DNA of 13,762 nucleotides from JAKBCQ01 sp021807585 (GTDB lineage Bacteria > Planctomycetota > Planctomycetia > Isosphaerales > Isosphaeraceae), in assembly GCA_027325115.1 (NCBI GenBank), contig DAHWFG010000013.1, positions 1 to 13,762 on the forward strand, written 5' to 3'. The translations under genes and the position numbers were made by a program. Below the pieces are notes generated by a model. It was given only the letters and a program-made list of their open reading frames with translations. It searched no databases and was not told the DNA's origin. Position 1 is the first letter of the stretch, and every line of letters begins with the position of its first letter. This document shows positions 6,747 to 13,199 of the stretch, one piece after another.

Positions 6747-8174
6747 TCATTTCGCCCCCGCCGCGTCGAGCCTGAACGAATCGAGGAAGAACATTTGATC
6801 GTCAAGTGATATTTTAAGATCGCGGGTCGCAACGGAGACGATGTAACTGCGATCGGCGGTGAGGATCACCCGCAACCTTCCGTGCTTGACGACGGCTCCC
6901 GATGCGTCGGTCCACTCGGCCCAATAATTCCGCGCCGCTCGCCCGCGAAAAATGATCGCCTCTTTTTTCACGAATTTGCCTGGCGCCTTCAGGAAAAATG
7001 AGCTCTCAAGGCCGATAAAAAACGCGTCGGCGGCGCCGTCGGGCACACGCGACGGATTGTTCAAACACGTTACGATATACTCGATATTGTTCACGGTTCC
7101 GCTGACGATTGTCGTCTTCATGGAACGCGGCTTCGTGTCGATTCGCCCAATGGCCGACGGAAGCGGAACATCGACGGATTGCCGCTTCGGTTCGCCCGGC
7201 ATCAAGACAGTGAACTCTCGCTCGACGTCGTGAAACGGCTTGAAGCCCGGAGGCGCCTGGGGATCGGCGGGATCGACGATCGTAGGCGTCGCGGCGGCCG
7301 CGGGCTTGCCCCCCGATAATAGCGCGGCCAGGCCCCCCAGCGGGGTCGGATTGGGAACCGCGGGCTTTTTCGTTTCGCCCCGCGAATCGCCGCGCATCAC
7401 CGCGAACAGTCCGCTCATCATTCCAGCCGATTTTTGATCCCCCTTCGTCGCCGCGGTTTTCCCTTTGCTTTTCGCGGTCGACGCGATCTTGGCGCTCCCC
7501 CGACTCCCCTTCGAGGCCGGTTTCGACTTCGCCGTCGCCGTCGCAGCTTTGGATCTTGAAGTCGAAGTCGGCTTCTTCTCCTCCTTCTCGGTCGAAGATT
7601 CGGTCTTCGCGGGCTTCGCCTCGGCCGAGGGAACGTCGCCGGGTTCGGTCAGCTTGAACGATTTAAAATAAATCGGGTCGTTGGTCGCGTTTTTGTTCGT
7701 CGGCGTTTTATATGCCGATGTCATCACTTGAAAGATCCTTCGATCGACGACATAAACTCGCGTTTTCACGATCACCACGGCGCGGCGGTTCGCGGTCGGC
7801 GTCTCGACGACGAGATCCTTACCGGGATGCCCCGACACGTCGACTTCGTTTTGGGTGATGAGCTTGCCTTGCAGGTTGCCGACGACGCGTTTTTCGACCG
7901 CCTCCAAAACCTCGGCGGGCGGCTTCGCGGGAGCGGTGACGGGACGGTCGTAATAGCTGATCGTATACCGCGTTCCCCCCTGAATCGTCGTGAAAACGCG
8001 TTGATCGACCGGACCGTCGTCGGTGTCGATCGACTTCAACGATTCGACGGGCTCGCCGGGCATGATGATCCGGAAATTCCCCCGCGGCGGCTTGAACGGC
8101 TTCCACTGCGCCGACGGCATCGTGGGCGATTGAAGTATCGACGCGAGAGCGATCATCAACGTCGTGGCCGACAT
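6747..8174 (-). CDS. Exported protein, two MPGEP domains and H1-like linker
   Basis: I do not recognise a named family. The start at 8174 is chosen because GAGGA lies seven bases upstream and a short signal-like hydrophobic stretch follows (MSATTLMIALASILQS). The 475-residue protein has an internal duplication. Domain 1 (about 24-175) opens with FKPPRGNFRIIMPGEP and ends with YFKSFKL. Domain 2 (about 310-470) opens with FKPFHDVEREFTVLMPGEP and ends with MFFLDSFRL. Corresponding strands can be matched between them, such as VVIVKTRVYVVDRRIFQVMT with GRLRVILTADRSYIVSVAT. The middle (about 180-270) is low complexity, rich in Lys, Ala, Ser and Thr, resembling histone H1 tails, and is followed by a Pro/Gly/Ala-rich stretch. 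It is the first gene of the minus-strand cluster with the glycosyltransferase. The location is probably periplasmic or envelope; the function is unknown. Confidence 0.8.
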   Translation of the reverse strand: MSATTLMIALASILQSPTMPSAQWKPFKPPRGNFRIIMPGEPVESLKSIDTDDGPVDQRVFTTIQGGTRYTISYYDRPVTAPAKPPAEVLEAVEKRVVGNLQGKLITQNEVDVSGHPGKDLVVETPTANRRAVVIVKTRVYVVDRRIFQVMTSAYKTPTNKNATNDPIYFKSFKLTEPGDVPSAEAKPAKTESSTEKEEKKPTSTSRSKAATATAKSKPASKGSRGSAKIASTAKSKGKTAATKGDQKSAGMMSGLFAVMRGDSRGETKKPAVPNPTPLGGLAALLSGGKPAAAATPTIVDPADPQAPPGFKPFHDVEREFTVLMPGEPKRQSVDVPLPSAIGRIDTKPRSMKTTIVSGTVNNIEYIVTCLNNPSRVPDGAADAFFIGLESSFFLKAPGKFVKKEAIIFRGRAARNYWAEWTDASGAVVKHGRLRVILTADRSYIVSVATRDLKISLDDQMFFLDSFRLDAAGAK

Positions 8175-8514
8175 GGGTGTATCCTCGAGTACGTCCCAGG
8201 TGTTCGTTCGATCAAAGAGGAGCGACATCCCGGGAGCGATTTCGCCTCCGAGGAATATCGTACCGCGAAGGTCATTCAAGATCCACATATTCCAACAAAG
8301 CCGCGACGATTCTCGCAAGCCGAAAATGGAAAACGAGCCGCGGTCGCGGCGCCGATCCGTCGACGACTTGAGCGGATTCAATTTACACTTGTTTTAAATA
8401 AATATCATGTTTTTGATTATTGGATCATACCCGTCGATCGCGACACGCCCCGACGCTTTCGGGTAGAATCGAGCCGCGTCGATAAGACCGGATTCTTTCG
8501 ATGGAGGAGCGTCG
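8175..8514. promoter_or_regulatory. 340-bp divergent intergenic region
   Basis: This gap separates the minus-strand MPGEP cluster from the + strand arginine operon. The left part (8175-8380) is GC-rich and would be a long leader for the minus gene; it remains an open frame on the minus strand, but its translation is not protein-like and has no signal. The part at about 8384-8425 is markedly AT-rich and is the best place for a shared promoter region. No RNA gene, riboswitch or insertion sequence is recognised. The ribosome-binding site of the minus gene is TCCTC at 8182-8186 as read on the + strand. Confidence 0.6.
8440..8469 (+). promoter_or_regulatory. Candidate promoter of the arginine operon
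   Basis: GCGACA at 8440-8445 (four of six -35 matches) and TAGAAT at 8464-8469 (five of six -10 matches) are 18 bases apart. Transcription would start near 8476, leaving a leader of about 39 bases. The leader carries the strong ribosome-binding site GGAGGAG at 8503-8509, five bases before the ATG at 8515. Confidence 0.4.
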
Positions 8515-9792
8515 ATGACTCCGCAAGAGGATGTCGCCGAAACCGACGAGCGAGCCGATTCCCAAGAGTTCGTCGAGGAGATCGAGGTCCACGGGCACAT
8601 CGTCGATTCACTGATTCTGCCCAAGATCCTCGATCGGATTCTCCAGATGGGGGGTTCGTTCGAGATCAGGAAGTGCGAGATCGGCGCGCGGCGCGTCGAC
8701 CCAAGCCACGCGCGGATTGCGATCCGCGCACGCGACGCCGATCTCCTCGCCGCGATCCTCGGCGATCTCGTCGAACACGGAGCGACCCAAGTCGACGTTG
8801 AAGACGCCAAGACCGTCGCCGCCGATATCGCCGGCGCGTTTCCCGATCAGTTTTACAGCACGACGAATCAGCAAACCCAGGTCCGCATCGCGGGTCGGTG
8901 GATCGACGTCGACGACCAGGAGATGGATTGCGGGATCGCGATCGATCGGACGGGAAGGAGGGCGCGGTGCGTCGCAATGGCCGACGTCCCCCTCGGCCTA
9001 CCGATCGTCGTCGGCCACGCGGGGGTTCGCGTGATCCCGACCGAACGGTCGCGCGACGGCGACGTCTTCGGGTTCATGGGTTCGGCGGTTTCAAGCGAGA
9101 AACCCAAAGCGGTCAGCGTTCGAGCCGTCGCCGATTCGATCCGCTCGACCCGCGCCGCGGGGAAAAAAGTGCTCCTCGTGGGAGGCCCCGCGATCATCCA
9201 CACGGGCTCGGCGGGACACGTCGCGGCGCTCGTCCGCAACGGCTTCATCCAAAAATTATTCGCCGGAAACGCGCTCGCGACACACGATATTGAACAAGCT
9301 TTAATGGGAACAAGCCTGGGGGTGTCGATTAGTAAAGGAGAGGCGATCGAACACGGGCATCAACACCACCTGCGCGCGATCAACACGATCCGCAGGCTGG
9401 GGGGGATTCGCGCCGCCGTCGACAAGGGGGTTCTTACATCAGGAATTATGTATGAATGTATCAAAGCCGACGTCGAGTTCATCTTGGCGGGTTCGATTCG
9501 CGACGACGGCCCGCTCCCCGAAGTGATCGTCGACACCCTCCGCGCGCAATCGCTGATGCGATCCGCGATCAAGGACGTCGGGCTGGCGATCATGGTCGCG
9601 ACGGCGCTCCATTCGATCGCCGCGGGGAACCTGCTTCCCGCGCGGGTGAAAGTGGTTTGCGTCGACATCAACCCCGCGACCGTCACCAAATTGCTCGATC
9701 GAGGCTCGTTTCAGACCGTCGGGCTCGTCACCGACGCCGAGCCGTTCCTCCGCGGCCTCGCCGCCGAACTCGTCGGAGATATCAAAACATAA
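8515..9792 (+). CDS. LOR/SDH-domain ornithine cyclodeaminase-type protein (TIGR00300-like)
   Basis: This 425-residue cytoplasmic protein matches the C-terminal two-thirds of cyanobacterial ArgZ/AgrE and the archaeal TIGR00300 family, in which ornithine cyclodeaminase activity (ornithine to proline plus ammonia, NAD-dependent) has been assigned. After a 19-residue acidic extension comes the N-terminal LOR/SDH-type domain (about 20-120: VHGHIVDSLILPKILDRILQ, GGSFEI). The catalytic, nucleotide-binding part has FMGSAVSSEKPK (187-198), GGPAIIHTGSAGH (223-235), GNALATHDIE, MGTSLGV (264-270), EHGHQHHLRAINTIRR (279-294), SGIMYEC (309-315), LAGSIRDDGPLP (324-335) and VDINPATVTKLLDRG (383-397). The start has an excellent GGAGGAG site. 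The arginine dihydrolase gene follows 64 bases after its stop. It is not related to the Pseudomonas-type ornithine cyclodeaminase family. The identity of the family is secure; the exact substrate is inferred from relatives and context. Confidence 0.9.
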   Translation: MTPQEDVAETDERADSQEFVEEIEVHGHIVDSLILPKILDRILQMGGSFEIRKCEIGARRVDPSHARIAIRARDADLLAAILGDLVEHGATQVDVEDAKTVAADIAGAFPDQFYSTTNQQTQVRIAGRWIDVDDQEMDCGIAIDRTGRRARCVAMADVPLGLPIVVGHAGVRVIPTERSRDGDVFGFMGSAVSSEKPKAVSVRAVADSIRSTRAAGKKVLLVGGPAIIHTGSAGHVAALVRNGFIQKLFAGNALATHDIEQALMGTSLGVSISKGEAIEHGHQHHLRAINTIRRLGGIRAAVDKGVLTSGIMYECIKADVEFILAGSIRDDGPLPEVIVDTLRAQSLMRSAIKDVGLAIMVATALHSIAAGNLLPARVKVVCVDINPATVTKLLDRGSFQTVGLVTDAEPFLRGLAAELVGDIKT

Positions 9793-9813
9793 TCGGATCA
9801 TTCACATAATTGA

Positions 9814-9828
9814 TTAAAGGCGCTTTAA
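9814..9828 (+). other. Short inverted repeat between the arginine genes
   Basis: TTAAAG and CTTTAA form a perfect 6-bp stem around GCG. The hairpin is weak and lies in the 64-base gap between the two arginine genes. It could modulate the downstream gene or be chance. Confidence 0.3.
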
Positions 9829-9856
9829 CTCTTCGCCGACGAGGCTCAAGGCCGTG

Positions 9857-10753
9857 ATGAAAAACCCTCGCATCTTGATGTGTTCGCCCGATTTCTACGG
9901 GATCGAGTACGAGATCAACCCGTGGATGAACACGCGGGTCGACGCCGATCCGGCGCGTTCGCTTTTCCAATGGCGCGCGCTCGTAGCGATCCTTGAGAAT
10001 CTGGGAGCGACGATCGAACGGCTTGAACCCGCGCGGGGGCTGCCCGATCTGGTCTTCACCGCGAATGCGGGGATTGTTTATCATAACTTGTTTTTAAGCT
10101 CACGATTTCGTTTCGAGGTACGGCGGGGAGAGACGCCGCTGTTTGATCGCCGGTTCGTCGACGCGGGGTTTCGGGTGGAATCGCTTCCCGAGGGGATGTT
10201 TTTCGAGGGCGCCGGCGACGCGCTTTTTTGCGGCGAGACGCTCTTCGCGGGGTATCGGTTTCGGAGCGACGCGCTCTCTCAGCAATGGATCGGCGAGCGG
10301 CTCGGCGTCGAGACCTTGCCGCTCGAACTCGTCGATCCCCGCTATTACCACCTGGATACGTGCTTCTGCCCCCTGTCGAGCGAACAGGCGATTTATTATC
10401 CTGGAGCGTTCGACGATTACGGACGTTCGGTTCTCGCGGCGCGGGTTGATCGGCTGATCGAGGTGCACGCCGACGAGGCGGTCTCTTTTAGTTGCAACGC
10501 GGTCGTCGTGGGACGGACGGTGATCCTCAACGACGTCTCGCCACGGCTCAAACGCGACCTCGAAGCGAACGGCTACACGGTGAGGGCGACCCCGCTTTCG
10601 GAGTTCATCAAGGCGGGAGGGAGCGCCAAATGCCTGACGTTCCGCATCGACGGCGAAGACGCCGCGAGCTGGAAGCGTGAGGCGATTCGTCGACTTCCGC
10701 CGCGCCCCGCCGATCCCCGGAAAAACGACCTACATTCCCCTCCAGAGAGTTGA
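9857..10753 (+). CDS. Arginine dihydrolase, stand-alone (ArgZ/AgrE N-domain type)
   Basis: The 298-residue protein corresponds to the N-terminal domain of cyanobacterial ArgZ/AgrE, a guanidine-modifying enzyme of the amidinotransferase fold that hydrolyses arginine to ornithine, two ammonia and CO2 with no free citrulline. Family blocks are ILMCSPDFYGIEYEINPWM (residues 6-24), LPDLVFTANAGI (62-73), FEGAGDALF (116-124), GYRFRSDAL, YYHLDTCFCPL (163-173), YYPGAFDDY (180-188), FSCNAVVV and EFIKAGGSAKCLTFR (249-263). The likely catalytic residues are Glu117, His165 and Cys259, close in number to those I recall for ArgZ (118, 168, 264). The ATG at 9857 has AAGG five bases upstream; GTG at 9854 is also possible. 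A 33-residue Pro/Arg-rich tail follows where the fused enzyme continues into its second half. sixA starts 19 bases later, indicating one operon. Arginine deiminase-like activity is the main alternative. Confidence 0.9.
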   Translation: MKNPRILMCSPDFYGIEYEINPWMNTRVDADPARSLFQWRALVAILENLGATIERLEPARGLPDLVFTANAGIVYHNLFLSSRFRFEVRRGETPLFDRRFVDAGFRVESLPEGMFFEGAGDALFCGETLFAGYRFRSDALSQQWIGERLGVETLPLELVDPRYYHLDTCFCPLSSEQAIYYPGAFDDYGRSVLAARVDRLIEVHADEAVSFSCNAVVVGRTVILNDVSPRLKRDLEANGYTVRATPLSEFIKAGGSAKCLTFRIDGEDAASWKREAIRRLPPRPADPRKNDLHSPPES

Positions 10754-10772
10754 GAAGCGAAAAAGGAACGCC

Positions 10773-11267
10773 ATGGAACGCCTGATTATCATGCGGCACG
10801 CGATCGCGCAACCCCGCGAAACTCCGGGAATCGAAGACGACGCACGGGTGTTGATTCCCAAAGGGAGAAAACGCTTGCGAACGATCGCTCGAGGGCTTTT
10901 GAAGCTCGAACTCGATCTCGATAAAATCATCGCGAGCCCCCTCCCCAGAACGCGCGAAACCGCCGAAATCCTGGCTCGCGAACTCGGTCTCGAAGAAAAC
11001 GTCGAATTCGACGACGTATTACGTCCGTCATCGGACGCCGCGACGATTCGCGATTGGATCCACACGCGATCGGAAGAGCGTTTGTTGATCGTCGGCCACG
11101 ACCCCGCGGTCTCGCACCTGACGGGGCTGCTCGTCACGGGAGATCACAGCAGGCCGATCTTCAGCCTCCGTAAAGGAGGCGTCGTGGCGTTCCGCACGCA
11201 CCCCGAAGGGGGCTTCCAACTCGAATGGCTGGCGCGGCCGCGACTGTTCCGACGCTTGCAGGTTTAA
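10773..11267 (+). CDS. sixA: SixA-type phosphohistidine phosphatase
   Basis: The product is a 164-residue single-domain member of the histidine phosphatase superfamily, the usual size for SixA. The catalytic histidine is in LIIMRHAIAQP (His9, following Arg8). Further family features are the SPLPRTRETAEIL block (residues 55-67) and the second active-site histidine in LLIVGHDPAVSHL (His109). E. coli SixA removes phosphate from phosphohistidine on the NPr protein of the nitrogen phosphotransferase system. The frame is open further upstream and overlaps the preceding gene, but the ATG at 10773 is chosen because it starts the family N-terminus and has AGGA five bases before it. The 19-base gap to the arginine dihydrolase gene suggests co-transcription. 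The substrate here is not known. Confidence 0.88.
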   Translation: MERLIIMRHAIAQPRETPGIEDDARVLIPKGRKRLRTIARGLLKLELDLDKIIASPLPRTRETAEILARELGLEENVEFDDVLRPSSDAATIRDWIHTRSEERLLIVGHDPAVSHLTGLLVTGDHSRPIFSLRKGGVVAFRTHPEGGFQLEWLARPRLFRRLQV

Positions 11268-11336
11268 CGATCTCATTGAACGCGTCCGCGATCCGACGAT
11301 CGACGCGAAATACCTTGAAAACGAGGCGACTCGAAC

Positions 11337-12383
11337 GTGAACGACCCCAAAAAACGATCTTGGAAAACGCAGGCGCTCCTGACGGCGATCGCACTGGCGC
11401 TCTTGGCTCTGGCGGTTTATAAAAATCGGGGCAAAATTCAAGATGTTTTTGCGCGAACCCCCGATTATCGACTGTTCGCGATCGCATTTTTTGTTTATAT
11501 GGCGGCGCTTTTATCCACGTTTTATCGTTGGTATTTGCTCGCCAGGGCGGTCGATTTTCCGTTCAAAATCCGCGACGCGTTCCGGCTGGGGTTCATCGGC
11601 AACGTCTTCAATCTGGTGATCCCGGGCGCCGTCGGCGGGGATCTGATCAAGGTCGTGTTCCTCTGCCGCGAGCAACCGGGGGCGCGGACCGAGGCCGTCG
11701 CGTCGGTGGTTCTCGATCGACTGATCGGTCTGTTGGGGCTGTTTTTGCTCGGCGGAATCATCGGGTTGACCGCATGGCCCGGTGCGGGCTTCGAGGTTCG
11801 ACTGATGATCGGCCTCGCGTGGCTCGCGGTGCTGGGCGTTTCCACCTTGCTCGCGATCGCGTTCACCCCGGGGCTTTATCAACCGTTGATTCGACTCGCG
11901 AGCAATCGTCAAAAGCTCAAATCGATCCTCGAGAAACTCGTCGAGGTCGCTTCGGTTTACCGGACGAAATTGAAGGTCGTCGCCGCGACGATCGCGATGG
12001 CGATGGGGAATCATTCGCTTAATGTGATCGTTTTTTATCTTGTGGGACTGAGCTTATTTGGATCGATTCCCTCGTTCGCCAGCCATTTCGTAATCGTCCC
12101 GCTGGCTTTGTTTTCGACCGCGGTCCCCCTCCCGTTCGGCGCGCTCGGACTGAGCGAGCAGATCAGCGACCGACTCTTCGACGTCGTCGGTCATCCCAGC
12201 GGCGCGGTGGCGATGATGGGGTTTCGCGTGATCATGTACGCGGCGGGCTTGGTTAGCTTGGTTATTTATTTGATCAATATTCAACGCGTACGCGATCTTT
12301 CGACCGCGGCGGCTTCCGAGGCCGCCGATGCGATCGAACCCGCGGCGGAAGCCGCAAACCCGCTCGCGGGAGAGCCCGCGTGA
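11337..12383 (+). CDS. YbhN/UPF0104 flippase-like integral membrane protein
   Basis: This 348-residue protein belongs to the family that includes the transmembrane part of lysylphosphatidylglycerol synthase and AglD/YbhN (LPG_synthase_TM). It starts at a GTG; GAGG lies about 11 bases upstream. About eight membrane segments are visible, near residues 12-28, 45-66, 85-105, 126-146, 155-177, 213-235, 245-268 and 288-313. The family signature FNLVIPGAVGGDLIKVVFLC (91-110) is followed by AVASVVLDRLIGLLGL, and PFGALGLSEQ lies near 266-275. There is no fused synthase domain, so it is the membrane part only. After the last segment is an Ala/Glu-rich soluble tail (about 320-348). Members are thought to translocate or bind lipid-linked substrates. 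The gap of 69 bases after sixA allows, but does not prove, co-transcription. Confidence 0.88.
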   Translation: MNDPKKRSWKTQALLTAIALALLALAVYKNRGKIQDVFARTPDYRLFAIAFFVYMAALLSTFYRWYLLARAVDFPFKIRDAFRLGFIGNVFNLVIPGAVGGDLIKVVFLCREQPGARTEAVASVVLDRLIGLLGLFLLGGIIGLTAWPGAGFEVRLMIGLAWLAVLGVSTLLAIAFTPGLYQPLIRLASNRQKLKSILEKLVEVASVYRTKLKVVAATIAMAMGNHSLNVIVFYLVGLSLFGSIPSFASHFVIVPLALFSTAVPLPFGALGLSEQISDRLFDVVGHPSGAVAMMGFRVIMYAAGLVSLVIYLINIQRVRDLSTAAASEAADAIEPAAEAANPLAGEPA

Positions 12384-12408
12384 AACCGAGGTTGATCCCT
12401 CTTATAAT
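12380..12408 (+). promoter_or_regulatory. Promoter-like sequence upstream of Uma2 gene
   Basis: A perfect TATAAT lies at 12403-12408, and GTGAAA at 12380-12385 (four of six -35 matches) is 17 bases upstream. The -35 box overlaps the stop codon of the flippase-like gene. Transcription would start near 12415, about 59 bases before the Uma2 start. This suggests that the Uma2 gene is expressed independently of the arginine operon. Confidence 0.5.
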
Positions 12409-12473
12409 CGAGCCGAGAATACGCCTACATCAACGTTCGCCGAATCACGCTTGAAACGGGACCCGAAATCGCC

Positions 12474-13046
12474 ATGATCGCGACGACCCCAAAATCGACA
12501 TGCTCGCTCGAAGAATTTCTCGCACTCCCCGACGACGGAGTCGATCGCGAGCTGATTCGTGGCGAGATCCGGGAGTACGGCATGACGTATCGCAATCGAT
12601 CGCACGCTCGAACCGAGGCGCGGGTCGTTCATCTGCTCGAATCTTGGCTCGAAAAACAATCTCAAGAGAGAGGCGCGGTTTTATCCGGTGAGAGCGGATT
12701 TCGCCTGCAAAGCGAACCCGCCACGATTGTCGGAATCGATGTCGCCTACATCTCCGCCGAAACCGTTTCGCGTCTCGGCGATGAAGCGAAACTGGTCGAC
12801 CTACCCCCCGTCCTCGCGGTCGAGATCCTCTCCCCGTCGAACGACGTCGAATCAATCCATGAAAAAATTCGCCTCTATCTTGAATCGGGCGTGAAACTCG
12901 TTTGGATCGTCGATCCCGAATTCCGCACCGTCGTCGTTCATCAATCCGGCGCACAGCCGACGATGTTCAACGCCGAACAAGAAATCACCGCCGAACCGTT
13001 CCTCCCGGGTTTCCGCGCCCGAGTCGTCAAGTTTTTTGAAATCTAA
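12474..13046 (+). CDS. Uma2 family (DUF820) PD-(D/E)XK nuclease-like protein
   Basis: The 190-residue length and sequence fit the Uma2/DUF820 family. Features in order are SLEEFLALPDDG near the N-terminus, ELIRGEIRE, SGESGFRL, GIDVAYIS (Asp89), the core AVEILSPSND (Glu117) and KIRLYLESGVKLVWIVDPE (Lys131). These are the aspartate, glutamate and lysine expected for a PD-(D/E)XK restriction-endonuclease-like fold. The family is often present in many copies per genome in planctomycetes and cyanobacteria, and its real role is unknown. The ATG at 12474 has only a weak site upstream (GGGAC), but a promoter-like TATAAT lies 66 bases before it. All key residues appear present, so the gene looks intact. 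Confidence 0.92.
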   Translation: MIATTPKSTCSLEEFLALPDDGVDRELIRGEIREYGMTYRNRSHARTEARVVHLLESWLEKQSQERGAVLSGESGFRLQSEPATIVGIDVAYISAETVSRLGDEAKLVDLPPVLAVEILSPSNDVESIHEKIRLYLESGVKLVWIVDPEFRTVVVHQSGAQPTMFNAEQEITAEPFLPGFRARVVKFFEI

Positions 13047-13085
13047 TCTCTTACAAGTTGATTCATGTTTAGATCAAACTGTTAA

Positions 13086-13187
13086 TTGTTCGTCGACCCG
13101 CTTCGCGAATCTTTTCGCTCGATCGTGGCGAACGAGCCCGGGATCGAGTACAACGAGTTCGCCCGAATCGTCTCGCCCACCGCTTGA
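13086..13187 (+). pseudogene. Possible remnant of a gene C-terminus
   Basis: After a stop codon at 13083-13085 the frame is open from a TTG to TGA at 13185-13187, encoding about 33 residues. The end, EPGIEYNEFARIVSPTA, reads like a normal protein C-terminus and uses the GC-rich codons of the neighbouring genes, while the AT-rich bases before 13086 do not look coding. The stop lies 12 bases before the PVC dehydrogenase start. It may be the surviving 3' end of a deleted gene, a small coding leader, or chance. Confidence 0.25.
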
Positions 13188-13199
13188 GGTTCGATCGTC

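Noticed and set aside
6713..6832. A 40-residue N-terminal extension of the glycosyltransferase.
   Set aside because: It would overlap the 3' end of the upstream gene, is not protein-like, and the family N-terminus begins at the ATG at 6712.
8179..8192. GTA-N8-TAC, the consensus form of an NtcA nitrogen-regulator site, near the arginine operon.
   Set aside because: It overlaps the ribosome-binding site of the opposite-strand gene, lies more than 300 bases from the arginine genes, has no associated -10 box at the right distance, and NtcA is a cyanobacterial regulator. It is probably chance.
8515..8571. Possible signal peptide or membrane segment at the start of the cyclodeaminase-type protein.
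   Set aside because: The first 19 residues are acidic and polar with no hydrophobic stretch; the protein is cytoplasmic.
7728..8801. Long + strand open frame of 357 codons across the MPGEP gene, the intergenic gap and the arginine operon start.
   Set aside because: Its translation is Arg-rich without domain features, it crosses the divergent regulatory gap and it overlaps two well-supported genes. It is a shadow of GC-rich codon use.
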